64,000 bases of DNA, from the NCBI GenBank assembly GCA_032718475.1, contig JAUCBJ010004314.1, positions 1-64,000 on the forward strand. Reading direction: 5' to 3'. Under the pieces are notes generated by a model. It was given only the letters and a program-made list of their open reading frames with translations. It was not told the origin of the DNA and made no database searches. Source of the DNA: Nemertoderma westbladi. Its lineage: Eukaryota; Xenacoelomorpha; Nemertodermatida; Nemertodermatidae. A program made the translations under genes and the position numbers. Of this stretch, positions 24,298 through 37,160 are shown one piece after another (positions within the stretch are counted from its first letter, which is position 1; each line of letters starts with the position of its first letter).

Positions 24298-27200
24298 AAT
24301 ACTACTGTGTTACTTGTCTCACACCTTACTACCACACTATGCTACTATGTCTAGTTTGTTTCCCACCTTACTACCACACTATGCTACTGTGTTAGTTTGT
24401 TTCCCACCTTACTACCACACTATGCTACTGTGTTAGTTTGTTTCCCACCTTACTACCACACTATGCAACTGTGTTAGCTGTCTCACACATTACTGCCATA
24501 TTAAGCTACTGTCTTTGCTGTCTCAATACCTTACTACCACACTATGCTAGCTGTTTCCCACCTTACTACCACACTATGCTACTGTGTTAGCTGTCTCACA
24601 CCTTACTACCACACTATGCTACTGTGTTAGCTGTCTCAAACCTTACTACCATATTAAGCTACTGTCTTTGCTGTCTCACACCTTACTACCACACTATGCA
24701 ACTGTGTTAGCTGTCTCACACATTACTACCATATTAAGCTACTGTCTTTGCTGTCTCAATACCTTACTACCACACTATGATACTGTGTAGGCTGTCTCAC
24801 ACCTTACTACCATATTAAGCTACTGTCTTTGCTGTCTCAATACCTTGCTACCACACTATGCTACGGTGCTAGCTGTCTCACACCTTACTACCACACTAAA
24901 CTACTGTCATAGCTGTCTCAATCCTTACTACCACACTATGCTACTGTCTTAGCTGTCTCACACCTTACTACCACACTATGATACTGTGTTAGCTGTCTCA
25001 CACCTTACTACCAGACTATGCTACTGTGTTAGCTGTCTCACACCTTACTACCAAAGCTACTGTCTTTGCTGTCTCAATACCTTACTACCACACTATGCTA
25101 CTGTGTTAGCTGTCTTACACCTTACTACCACACTATGCTACTATGTTAGTTTGTTTCCCACCTTACTACCACACTATGCTACTATGTTAGTTTGTTTCCC
25201 ACCTTACTACCACACTATGCTGCTGTGTTAGTTTGCTTCCCACCTTACTACCACACTATGCTACTGTGTTAGTTTGTTTCCCACCTTACTACCACACTAT
25301 GCTACTATGTTAGTTTGTTTCCCACCTTACTACCATACTATGCTACTGTGTTAGTTTTTTTCCTCCTTACTACCACACTATGCTACTGTGTTAGTTTGTT
25401 TCCCACCTTACTACCACACTATGCTACTATGTTAGTTTGTTTCCCACCTTACTACCACACTATGCTACTATGTTAGTTTGTTTCCCACCTTACTACCACA
25501 CTATGCTACTGTGTTAGTTTGTTTCCCACCTTACTACCACACTATGCTACTATGTTAGTTTGTTTCCCACCTTACTACCACACTATGCTACTGTGTTAGT
25601 TTGTTTCCCACCTTACTACCACACTATGCTACTGTGTTAGTTTGTTTCCCACCTTACTACCACACTATGCTACTGTGTTAGTTTGCTTCCCACCTTACTA
25701 CCACACTATGCTACTGTGTTAGTTTGTTTCCCACCTTACTACCACACTATGCTACTATGTTAGTTTGTTTCCCACCTTACTACCATACTATGCTACTGTG
25801 TTAGTTTTTTTCCTCCTTACTACCACACTATGCTACTGTGTTAGTTTGTTTCCCACCTTACTACCACACTATGCTACTGTGTTAGTTTGTTTCCCACCTT
25901 ACTACCACACTATGCTACTATGTTAGTTTGTTTCCCACCTTACTACCACACTATGCTACTGTGTTAGTTTGTTTCCCACCTTACTACCACACTATGCTAC
26001 TATGTTAGTTTGTTTCCCACCTTACTACCACACTATGCTACTGTGTTAGTTTGTTTCCCACCTTACTACCACACTATGCTACTGTGTTAGTTTGTTTCCC
26101 ACCTTACTACCACACTATGCTACTGTGTTAGTTTGTTTCCCACCTTACTACCACACTATGCTACTATGTTAGTTTGTTTCCCACCTTACTACCACACTAT
26201 GCTACTATGTTAGTTTGTTTCCCACCTTACTACCACACTATGCTACTATGTTAGTTTGTTTCCCACCTTACTACCACACTATGCTACTGTGTTAGTTTGT
26301 TTCCCACCTTACTACCACACTATGCTACTATGTTAGTTTGTTTCCCACCTTACTACCACACTATGCTACTATGTTAGTTTGTTTCCCACCTTACTACCAC
26401 ACTATGCTACTATGTTAGTTTATTTCCCACCTTACTACCACACTACGCTACTATGTTAGTTTGTTTCACACCTTACTACCACACTATGCTAATATGTTAG
26501 TTTGTTTCCCCCCTTACTACCACACTATGCTACTATGTTAGTTTGTATGCTACTATGTTAGTTTGTTTCCCACCTTACTACCACACTATGCTACTATGTT
26601 AGTTTGTTTCCCACCTCACTACCACACTATGCTACTATGTTAGTTTGTTTCCCACCTTACTACCACACTATGCTACTGTGTTAGTTTGTTTCCCACCTTA
26701 CTACCACACTATGCTACTATGTTAGTTTGTTTCCCACCTTACTACCACACTATGCTACTATGTTAGTTTGTTTCCCACCTTACTACCACACTATGCTACT
26801 ATGTTAGTTTGTTTCCCACCTTACTACCACACTATGCTACTGTGTTAGTTTGTTTCCCACCTTACTACCACACTATGCTACTGTGTTAGTTTGTTTCCCA
26901 CCTTACTACCACACTATGCAATTGTGTTAGCTGTCTCACACATTACTACCATATTAAGCTACTGTCTTTGCTGTCTCAATACCTTACTACCACACTATGA
27001 TACTGTGTAGGCTGTCTCACACCTTACTACCATATTAAGCTACTGTCTTTGCTGTCTCAATACCTTGCTATCACACTATGCTACGGTGCTAGCTGTCTCA
27101 CACCTTACTACCACACTAAACTACTGTCATAGCTGTCTTAATCCTTACTACCACACTATGCTACTGTCTTAGCTGTCTCACACCTTACTACCACACTATG

Positions 27201-30200
27201 CTACTGTGTTAGCTGTCTCACACCTTACTACCAGACTATGCTACTGTGTTAGCTGTCTCACACCTTACTACCAAAGCTACTGTCTTTGCTGTCTCAATAC
27301 CTTACTACCACACTATGCTATTGTGTTAGCTGTCTTACACCTTACTACCACACTATGCTACTATGTTAGTTTGTTTCCCACCTTACTACCACACTATGCT
27401 ACTATGTTAGTTTGTTTCCCACCTTACTACCACACTATGCTGCTGTGTTAGTTTGCTTCCTACCTTACTACCACACTATGCTACTGTGTTAGTTTGTTTC
27501 CCACCTTACTACCACACTATGCTACTATGTTAGTTTGTTTCCCACCTTACTACCATACTATGCTACTGTGTTAGTTTTTTTCCTCCTTACTACCACACTA
27601 TGCTACTGTGTCAGTTTTTTTCCCACCTTACTACCACACTATGCTACTGTGTTAGTTTTTTTCCTCCTTACTACCACACTATGCTACTGTGTCAGTTTTT
27701 TCCCACCATCCTACCACACTATGCTACTGTGTTAGTTTGTTTCCCACCTTACTACCACACTATGCTACTGTGTAGTTTTTTTTTCTCCTTACTACCACAC
27801 TATGCTACTGTGTCAGTTTTTTCCCACCTTCCTACCACACTATGCTACTATGTTAGTTTGTTTCCCACCTTACTACCACACTATGCTACTGTGTTAGTTT
27901 GTTTCCCACCTTACTACCACACTATGCTACTATGTTAGTTTATTTCCCACGTTACTACCACACTATGCTACTATGTTAGTTTGTTTCCCACCTTACTACC
28001 ACACTATGCTACTGTGTTAGTTTTTTTCCTCCTTACTACCACACTATGCTACTGTGTCAGTTTTTTCCCACCTTCCTACCACACTATGCTACTATGTTGC
28101 TACTATGTTAGTTTGTTTCGCACCTTACTACCACACTATGCTACTGTGTCAGTTTTTTTCCCACCTTCCTACCACACTATGCTACTATGTTAGTTTGTTT
28201 TCCACCTTACTACCACACTATGCTACTGTGTTAGTTTGTTTCCCACCTTACTACCACACTATGCTACTATGTTAGTTTGTTTCCCACCTTACTACCACAC
28301 TATGCTACTATGTTAGTTTGTTTCCCACCTTACTACCACACTATGCTACTATGTTAGTTTGTTTCCCACCTTACTACCACACTATGCTACTGTGCTAGTT
28401 TGTTTCCCACCTTACTACCACACTATGCTACTGTGTCAGTTTTTTCCCACCTTCCTACCACACTATGCTACTATGTTAGTTTGTTTCCCACCTTACTACC
28501 ACACTATGCTACTGTGTCAGTTTTTTCCCACCTTCCTACCACACTATGCTACTGTGTTAGTTTGTTTCCCACCTTACTACCACACTATGCTACTATGTTA
28601 GTTTATTTCCCACTTTACTACCACACTATGCTACTGTGTTAGTTTGTTTCCCACCTTACTACCACACTATGCTACTGTGTTAGTTTGTTTCCCACCTTAC
28701 TACCACACTATGCTACTGTGCTAGTTTGTTTCCCACCTTACTACCACACTATGCTACTGTGTCAGTTTTTTCCCACCTTCCTACCACACTATGCTACTGT
28801 GTTAGTTTGTTTCCCACCTTACTACCACACTATGCTACTATGTTAGTTTATTTCCCACCTTACTACCACACTATGCTACTGTGTTAGTTTGTTTCCCACC
28901 TTACTACCACACTATGCTACTGTGTTAGTTTGTTTCCCACCTTACTACCACACTATGCTACTATGTTAGTTTGTTTCCCACCTTACTACCACACTATGCT
29001 ACTGTGTTAGTTTGTTTCCCACCTTACTACCACACTATGCTACTATGTTAGTTTGTTTCTCACCTTACTACCACACTATGCTACTGTGTTAGTTTGTTTC
29101 CCACCTTACTACCACACTATGCTACTGTGTTAGTTTATTTCCCACCTTACTACCACACTATGCTACTGTGTTAGTTTGCTTCCCACCTTACTACCACACT
29201 ATGCTACTGTGTTAGTTTGTTTCCCACCTTACTACCACACTATGCTACTATGTTAGTTTGTTTCCCACCTTACTACCACACTATGCTACTATGTTAGTTT
29301 GTTTCCCACCTTACTACCACACTATGCTACTATGTTAGTTTGTTTCCCACCTTACTACCACACTATGCTACTGTGTTAGTTTGTTTCCCACTTTACTACC
29401 ACACTATGCTACTATGTTAGTTTATTTCCCACCTTACTACCACACTATGCTACTATGTTAGTTTGTTTCCCACTTTACTACCACACGATGCTACTATGTT
29501 AGTTTATTTCCCACCTTACTACCACACTATGCTACTATGTTAGTTTGTTTCCCACCTTACTACCACACTATGCTACTATGTTAGTTTGTTTCCCACCTTA
29601 CTACCACACTATGCTACTATGTTAGTTTGTTTCCCACCTTACTACCACACTATGCTACTATGTTAGTTTGTTTCCCACCTTACTACCACACTATGCTACT
29701 GTGTTAGTTTGTTTCCCACTTTACTACCACACGATGCTACTATGTTAGTTTATTTCCCACCTTACTACCACACTATGCTACTATGTTAGTTTGTTTCCCA
29801 CCTTACTACCACACTATGCTACTATGTTAGTTTGTTTCCCACCTTACTACCACACTATGCTACTATGTTAGTTTTTTTCCTCCTTACTACCACACTATGC
29901 TGCTGTGTTAGTTTGTTTCCCACCTTACTACCACACTATGCTACTATGTTAGTTTATTTCCCACCTTACTACCACACTATGCTACTATGTTAGTTTGTTT
30001 CCCACCTTACTACCACACTATGCTACTATGTTAGTTTGTTTCCCACCTTACTACCACACTATGCTACTATGTTAGTTTGTTTCCCACCTTACTACCACAC
30101 TATGCTACTATGTTAGTTTGTTTCCCACCTTACTACCACACTATGCTACTATGTTAGTTTGTTTCCCACCTTACTACCACACTATGCTACTGTGTTAGTT

Positions 30201-30815
30201 TGTTTCCCACTTTACTACCACACGATGCTACTATGTTAGTTTATTTCCCACCTTACTACCACACTATGCTACTATGTTAGTTTGTTTCCCACCTTACTAT
30301 CACACTATGCTACTATGTTAGTTTGTTTCCCACCTTACTACCACACTATGCTACTATGTTAGTTTTTTTCCTCCTTACTACCACACTATGCTGCTGTGTT
30401 AGTTTGTTTCCCACCTTACTACCACACTATGCTACTGTGTTAGTTTGTTTCCCACCTTACTACCACACTATGCTACTGTGTCAGTTTTTTTCCCACCTTA
30501 CTACCACACTATGCTGCTGTGTTAGTTTGCTTCCCACCTTACTACCACACTATGCTACTGTGTTAGTTTGTTTCCCACCTTACTACCACACTATGTTACT
30601 GTGTTAGTTTGTTTCCCACCTTACTACCACACTATGCTACTGTGTTAGTTTGCTTCCCACCTTACTACCACACTATGCTACTGTGTTAGTTTGTTTCCCA
30701 CCTTACTACCACACTATGCTACTGTGTTAGTTTGTTTCCCACCTTACTACCACACTATGCTACTGTGTTAGTTTGTTTCCCACCTTACTACCACACTATG
30801 CTAATATGTTAGTTC
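24298..30815 (+). repeat. 40/41-bp minisatellite array 1
   Basis: About 160 units built on gtttcccaccttactaccac followed by actatgctactgtgttagtt. Early units (24.3-25.1 and 26.93-27.33 kb) use a ctgtctcacacc variant of 40 bp, and later ones the 41-bp gtttcccacc form. Sub-variants (tttcctcc, tcagtttttt, ctgctgtg) mark higher-order blocks: 24.7-25.6 kb recurs at an offset of 2,220 bp (26.9-27.8 kb), and 25.32-25.36 kb at an offset of 450 bp. Peptides with PTLLPHYATVL periods are artefacts. Confidence 0.95.
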
Positions 30816-31166
30816 AGCTGCTCTAAGAATCCTATGTCGGCTATCAGAAAAATTCTACCTTCACAACTCCCTATGTCACTCATAAATTTTGCGAGTTTAT
30901 TTGTTTTTAAGAGGTACCCCTAGAATGTTATGAGCTGTCCAACTAGACTAAGTCACCGAATAATCTCCGACTAAATCACCGACTAAGAGCACCGAATGCG
31001 GACTGACAGACTGATGAGGCTCTGATTAAGGACATGGGGGGCGGTTGGATACTCGTCGTCGCATCAGTAGATGATAGTGGCAATGGTGTAATTAGTCTAT
31101 TGATAAATATGAAGCATTGTACAAAATAGACCAAATCTCTAACCGCATCATCCGCTGCCATTTCTC

Positions 31167-31700
31167 ATGTTTTGGAAGAATTGTAAGAAGTTTCCTAATG
31201 TGGTTCTGATTGTGTGCTACTCACCAACTAGTGTTGCCCCAGTAGAGGAGGTGGAAGATTTCTACCACAATCTACAAGCAGCTACTGATGGAGTGGATCA
31301 GCATGCATTCTTAACATTCCTGGGAGACTTTAATGCAAGTCTGCAACACTCGTCCACATCGCCCTGGGTTTATAGCAATAGTGTTAACCGAAATTCCATC
31401 CATCTTCAGGATTTCATCTCTGGAAATGGACTGTTTTCGGCTGGAACTCAGTTCAAGATGCGTACTGGAAAGCTATGGACTGACACTGGACCCAGTGGCC
31501 ACAAGTTCCAAATGACAACATTCTGTTTCGTAGGAAATACAGGAGCTCTAGGTACAAGACTGTAGGGGGGCCTAGTGCATTTACACTTCGACCATTCTCC
31601 AGTGATCACCGCCTTATTGTGACCAAGGTAAGACTTAGTCTCCGTGCTAGCAGAATTACGAAATCTGCCTTGCCACGGCAAGACTGCTCCTCCCTGTTGC
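31167..31700 (+). pseudogene. endonuclease fragment of RTE-like family 2 (copy 1)
   Basis: The plus-strand frame 31,167-31,565 encodes VCYSPTSVAPVEEVEDFYHN and FLTFLGDFNASL, the APE-type endonuclease core (GDFNA contains the catalytic Asp and Asn). It then shifts frame near 31,510 and continues with RRKYRSSRYK and FSSDHRLIVTKVRL, where SDH carries the catalytic His. The N-terminal part of the endonuclease is absent or broken before 31,167. It belongs to the same plus-strand element as the RT at 34,440-36,605. Confidence 0.7.
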
Positions 31701-31851
31701 AACAGCCCAGTGTGAGATCCAGCTTCACACTAAAGCTGAGCAACAGGTACGAGGTTCGCGCCTCTGAGGCAACACATCATTGCGAGGGCTATACTGCATA
31801 CTGCCTTCACAGAAGCAGTTAAGATACGTTAAGATAAGTCAATTATTAAGA

Positions 31852-32215
31852 TACTACTAGGATCGGCATGCTGCATTGCAGCTGCATTTTTAAGAATGCT
31901 GTGCCGGCTTATCGACAAAATTGCACCGCCACAACTCCCTATCACCCATGACATTTGCTAGATCATCCGCATCTTCAAGGCCAGTGTCCTTTAAGATGCG
32001 TCTCAAGAAAGTCATGGGCTGTCCACCATGCTTATTCACTCCATGAGGCTGCCAAAGTACAAGATTATGCACTGGCTGGTCCTCACGGCGAAAGCAATGT
32101 CCTGCAAAGCGGAGGCGATTTTGTTCTAGTGTCAAGCTTGGGGGAACCAATGAGACACCTCCAATGTTATATAGTGTCTGGTTGGAGATGTGTGCATAGA
32201 ACTTGACACAATGAA
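31852..32215 (-). pseudogene. RTE-like 3' tail inserted in family 2 (copy 1)
   Basis: The minus strand encodes NRLRFAGHCFRREDQPVHNL, then LWQPHG, FLRRILKDTG and GDRELWR, followed by the (TAG)n tail (actactagg at about 31,852). The word gttaagata is present on both sides, possibly the target duplication. Confidence 0.75.
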
Positions 32216-32372
32216 GTTAAGATAGCAGCTGCAGAAACAGTTCCTGTATACTTTCGAAACAGGAAAAAGGCTCCCTGGACTGACCACAAAATTCGGAATA
32301 CATCTACAAGGCACAGAAATAGTCCCTACTGAAACAGACTACAGCAGCGGCCAATAATCTACAATGTAATCT

Positions 32373-34424
32373 ATTAATCTACTACTACTACTAGGTCGAG
32401 CGAACTCGGACAGTGGAAATGAGATCCTTCCAGGCTTCCCGATTCTCCATAGTTGTCGCAATTTCGTTTCTCCCAAGTTCAGTATCCCTTTCAAGTTGAT
32501 CTATATTATATATGTTATGGCAGGTCGTCCACGACTACGCTTTCCATGAGTTGGTTGCCAGAGAAGTAGATCTGGTATGACCTCGTCTTTACTTCGCCAG
32601 CAGTGCCCACTGAATCTTAATCTGCGTTCACGGAGGGTGGTTGATACAGGTGGTATTGTACCATAAAGCTCGGCGTTTGTCATGTGTTGTCTCCAGCTGA
32701 TGTTTAGGGCTGCCCTTAGTAGTCTTGTGTAGCAACCATCAATTCGTTGTTCAAGTGATTTAGTCAGTGTCCAGGTCTCACCCCCGTATAAAAATACACT
32801 TTCCACTGTGGCTCGAAAGAACTTGGTCTTCAGGTGCCTGGAGAGATCTGATTTCCAGATGGTATCCATTTTTGATAGAGCTACCCAAGCCTTTGCTTTC
32901 CTAACTTCTATGTCCTTTTTGCTACTCTCTATCCATGATCCAAGGTACTGGAAGTCATCGACCTGCCTTAGTTGATTATTATCAATGGTTGTCAAGTTTC
33001 CATCAACATTAAAGGTCATGAATTCGGTCTTGGTAGCATTTATATGCAATCCAACCTCCTTAGCAGCCCTCTCCACTTTATTTAGTAGAAGCTGTGCATC
33101 TGCTAGCGTATTAGAGAGCAGGGCGATGTCATCCGCAAAGTCGGTGTCTGTGACTGTAGTTGCCGGATATCTACTACTTCTGCGTTCTTGAAGTGTGAAT
33201 CCCAGATCTTCACCCTTTGTGGCCGTCCTCATTGCGTAATCCAGCACAATTACAAATAGTAATGGTGCTAATGTGTCACCTTGCAGTACGCCAGCCAGGA
33301 TTGAGAAAAACTCAGTTTCACCATCTGGTGAGAGTACCTGCGCTTCTGTGTCACAATATAGCAATCCAATGCCAGCAACAATTACTTCTGGTATTCCATA
33401 AGCTCTTAGGATTTCAAGCATTTTACCTCTATGGATGGAGTCGAATGCCTTCTTGAAGTCCACAAAAGTCATGACTGCGGGGAGATTCTTTGACTTAATT
33501 CCTTCAATCAGTCTCCGTAGTGCAAGTATCTGAGCTATTGTTGATCTACTTGGTCGAAATCCGTTTTGGCTCTTATGCAGTAGTTTCTCTATGTGAGGCC
33601 TAATCCTATATAGAATCATTTTATTGTATATTTTGGCAGCTACCACAAGCAGACAGATCCCATGATAGTTTGTTGGTATGCCGAGGTCTCCTTTCTTGGG
33701 GAGAGGCTTTAGTTGACCTTTAGTCCAAATTGGTGGTGGCTTTTCCCCTTTTAACATCCGGTTGCAAACATTCAATAATGGTCTATTTAGCACTCCGGTT
33801 TTCCATACCTCCGCTGGGATTTCATCTAATCCACTCGCTTTATTATTGGACATGCTTTTAATGCTTCTTTGGAGTTCGGCAGGTGTGAAGTCCCCTGTTT
33901 CTATAGGTAGTGTCTTGTCATATATTTTCCTTGTAGGGCTGACCTCGATGTTTGGTGGCTGCCCAAGCAAGTTGCTGAAGTGATTTTTCCACTTCCCAAC
34001 ACGTTCTTCAGGACTATCGGCTTTGAGGCGCCCCTTTGCACAACTTTTCCGACCAGATACCTCATTTACAGTTTGCCAGGTAAGTCTTGATTGTTGCTGT
34101 ATGTGAGCAGTTGTAATTGCTTCAGTTTTATCCTGTATGTACTTTTCCTGGCTGATGTTGTAGGCCAATTTAAGATCATCCTTAGCTTTCTCAACCTTGT
34201 TAATGTTTTCGGTTGTTGGTTGTTCGGTTTTAACTTTGTAGGCTATCTTAAGATTTTCTCTCTTACAAGTAACCTCAGAGTTTTGCCATGGCACATACTG
34301 TTTTCGTTTAGGTTTCTGGGGGATATGCCTCTTTGCTGAATCCTTGTGGGCTGTTATTATATTCTGGTATATTGAATCGGTGGATTGGTCTTCATCCATT
34401 GACTGAATTGCTTCATTAATCTAC
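32373..34424 (-). mobile_element. 5'-truncated RTE-like family 1 element with TSD (copy 1)
   Basis: A minus-strand retrotransposon copy lies between two copies of attaatctac (32,373-32,382 and 34,415-34,424). Its 3' end is a (TAG)n tail, read as ctactactacta on the plus strand. The 5' end is truncated within the linker between endonuclease and RT. It landed inside the plus-strand family 2 element, whose linker and RT resume at 34,425. Confidence 0.8.
32395..34399 (-). pseudogene. reverse transcriptase of RTE-like family 1 (copy 1)
   Basis: A 632-codon frame (32,501-34,399). RT blocks in order: NNKASGLDEIPAEVWK, LPKKGDLGIPTNY, NGFRPSRST, motif A FVDFKKAFDSI, motif B GVLQGDTLAPLLF, motif C DFADDIALLS, then a GGETWTLT thumb region and the RLRFSGHCWR tail typical of RTE-type elements. 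The RT core looks intact. No endonuclease domain is present, so it cannot move alone. A 5-bp surplus in the AT-rich stretch at about 32,501-32,515 shifts the frame, and the natural C-terminus (DQLERDTELG to a stop before the (TAG)n tail) continues in another phase to 32,395. Confidence 0.85.
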
Positions 34425-34429
34425 AGGAG

Positions 34430-36730
34430 CTTATAAACCAACAGTTTGATGTCATCAATGATTCCGATGACAGCAGGCAATCATCCCAGGCATGGAAATC
34501 GATCAACTTGCTGACTGGTCGGAAAAGCCAACCAACCACCAAGGTTAAGGCACCTGGCACCAGCCGATCGCCTCAATGGTTGAAAGGCCGACGTTGAAAA
34601 GCTCATCAATAATGACAGGGTATTTCCTGATAACTTTATAGAAGTAAAGTTGTCTGAGTCTGTACTCCCAGATATTCCCATTGGCGATATCTCCTTTGCA
34701 GAAGTGAAGGCTGCTGCAAAGAGCATTAAGACCAATCGTGCCAGTGGAGTAGATGGTGACCCCCTGAGTTCTTTAAAATGCCTGAGTGTTTGTAGCTTAT
34801 TTATCCCATCATATTAGACATGTACAAAACGACAAGAGTCCCACAAGAAATGAAAACAAATAAGTTGGTGCCAGTTCCCAAGAAGGGCAACCTAACACTC
34901 TATGGTTCTTTTCGGGGAATCTCATTGATCTCGATTGCTGCAAAGCTATACAATAGAATTCTATTAAATCGGATCAGGGATTCCATTGAGAGACTGCGCC
35001 GTGGAAATCAGAATGGGTTCCGTAAAGGTCGTGGGACCATGGAGCCCATTTTGGCGCTTAGAAGGATAATTGAAGAGTTATCAAAAAAGAAAGACAGGCA
35101 TCTGGCTGTTATCTTTGTTGACTTCTTCAAGGCCTTTGATTCAGTCTCTCGCTCACGTATGTTCAGCATACTTTCATTATATGGGATTCCTGATGAAATT
35201 ATTGCAGCAATCAGATCAGTAAATTATGACGGTTCGACGACATTTGTGTCTATTGTTGACAGTGACACAGAACCATTCGAAGTATTATGGGGCGTCCTCC
35301 AGGGAGACACACTTGCACCATTCTTGTTCATAATTGTGGTTGACTATGTTAAACGCATATCCTTAGATCATCATAATGATGATGGGGTGATGGTGACTCA
35401 ACCTACTGGCTCCAGAAGTCGAGGAAATCCTGCCAAGTACCTAAATGATCTAGACTTTGCTGATGACATAGGAGTACTCTCAGAATTACTAGAGGGAGCC
35501 CAACGGCTCCTCAGCTCATTAGAACAGCGCTGCTTCTAGTGGTGGTCTCTTTGTTAACTCCAAAAAGACCAAAATTTTGACAGTTAACTATGAAAGTCCT
35601 CAGCAAATCTCTGATCGGATGAGCATAAGCTCAAAATATGGTATGCTTGAGCATGTGGACGACTTCTGTTACCTGGGATTATGGATCTGGAAGTCAGGTG
35701 AGGACCTTCGAATACGTAAGGAAAAGGCATGGGCAGCTTTTAATGGACTTTCCAGGATTTGGAAGTCACACAGTATTCATCGGAATCTTAAGGTCCGATT
35801 ATTTAGAGCAGCAGTAGTTCCAGTACTCTTCTATGAGAGTCCATGATGGGCTCTAACTGCTAAGGACACCCACCAAATCTCTGGATTATTGATAGTAACA
35901 ATGTGTTGGCAAGCTGTATTTTTCGAGGTGTTTGTTATTATACATTTATTATCGGAAGGGGTCTAGGGGTCTTAACCTCGAATGATAAGTTTATTTTACC
36001 GAAAATAACTTATCTTTTATTGGCGCAATTGTAGGACTAATCCCATCACATGCGTAATTTTTAACCGGGTAGTGTACAAATTTAGGAATCGCGTAATTTT
36101 TCTTGAAATTAATATCTCATATCTCTCCAAACCACGTACGCGTTTCGACCTTACTGGGTCTCATCAGCGTGGTGTCGGATTCGGTAAAATAAACTTATCA
36201 TTCGAGGTTAAGACCCCTAGACCCCTTCCGATAATACATCTCTGGATGGCACATTCGCAAAAATGCTCGTACACACGAATGTCGGGTTCACTGTGACAAG
36301 TACAATGCACACATCTCCAACCAGACACAATATAACATTGGATGTGTCTCGTTGGTTCCCTCCAGCTTGACACTAGAATGAAGCCACCTCCACTTTGCAG
36401 GACATGGTTTTCGCCGTGTGGACCAGCCTGTGCACAATCTTGTGCTTTGGCAGCCCGATGGAGAAAATAAGCATGGTAGACAGCCCATGAATTTCGTGAG
36501 ACGCCTCCTAAAGGACACTGGCCTTGAAGATGCCGATAATCTCGCGAAAGTCATGGGGGATAGGGAGTTGTGGCGGTGCAACTTTGTTGATAAGGCGGCC
36601 TAGCATTCGTAATGCACGCTGCATTGGGCTTGCCAATTGTAGATTTCATGGTGGTGACAAAATGTTTTTGTAAAGCCTGCATAGCATCTCAATGTGCAGT
36701 TTCAATGCAGCAGGCCGATTATAATAGTAG
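34430..36730 (+). pseudogene. reverse transcriptase part of RTE-like family 2 (copy 1)
   Basis: The RT is spread over several plus-strand phases. About 34,660-34,800 has ISFAEVKAAAKSIKTNRASG. 34,820-35,539 has KLVPVPKKGNL, NGFRKGRGT, motif A IFVDFFKAFDS, motif B GVLQGDTLAPFLF and motif C LDFADDIGVLS. 35,577-35,846 has VDDFCYLGLWI and WAAFNGLSRIWKS. After a MITE (35,947-36,236), 36,290-36,605 has the tail LVLWQPDGENK and GDRELWRCNF, ending near tagtagtag at about 36,730. Frameshifts and stops make it non-functional. Its endonuclease lies at 31,167-31,700 beyond the nested family 1 copy. Confidence 0.8.
35947..36236. mobile_element. MITE with 56-bp perfect TIRs (copy 1)
   Basis: 35,947-36,002 and 36,181-36,236 are exact inverted copies starting TATTATCGGAAGGGGTC. 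The 290-bp element is non-coding. The surrounding RTE reading is interrupted between two copies of atctctggat (35,877-35,886 and 36,238-36,247), so the whole interruption is 351 bp and its left 60 bp are not part of the TIR. Confidence 0.75.
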
Positions 36731-36943
36731 TAGTTTTTCACATGATCTTTGGTCTACTACTGCACTAATCGTACTTATCGTATCGTACTATTTATTGTAC
36801 TTAGTAGACTACTTTGATCTTCTCTTTTGGTAGCGGTCTACTAAACTAAAATGCTCATTTAATGCTCGTTTAGGCTATTAGTCCAGCCAAAATAGGTAAA
36901 AAAATGAGGTTTACCTCTTCACTTGTTCCCGAAAGAGGCACTC

Positions 36944-36950
36944 TATAAAA
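36944..36950 (+). promoter_or_regulatory. possible TATA box of the SDR gene (copy 1)
   Basis: TATAAAA in 'gcactctataaaaaccaacg', about 211 bp upstream of the SDR start codon. A plausible core promoter with a 5' UTR of about 180 nt, but unproven. Confidence 0.35.
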
Positions 36951-37160
36951 ACCAACGTGCCTGCTCTTCATCAAAGACACATTAAAACGGGAAATTTGAA
37001 TTCAACTAAAACAGCAATCCTGTTTGTAATGACTGGCTGACAGGCAGTGCGCTGCAGTGTTGGGCTATTTATTTACGATTTGCCTTATTTTTTTTCATAC
37101 GGACATCCGTCAAACTCTGTTGTTACATAATCCAATAAATAACGGACGTTCCTTTATACG

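Noticed and set aside
24584-30607. Open frames of 66-112 codons with PTLLPHYATVL-type repeats
   Set aside because: They are translations of the 41-bp minisatellite; because 41 is not a multiple of 3 each frame cycles through all phases, and ends wherever a variant makes a stop. No start context, splice signals or conserved protein.
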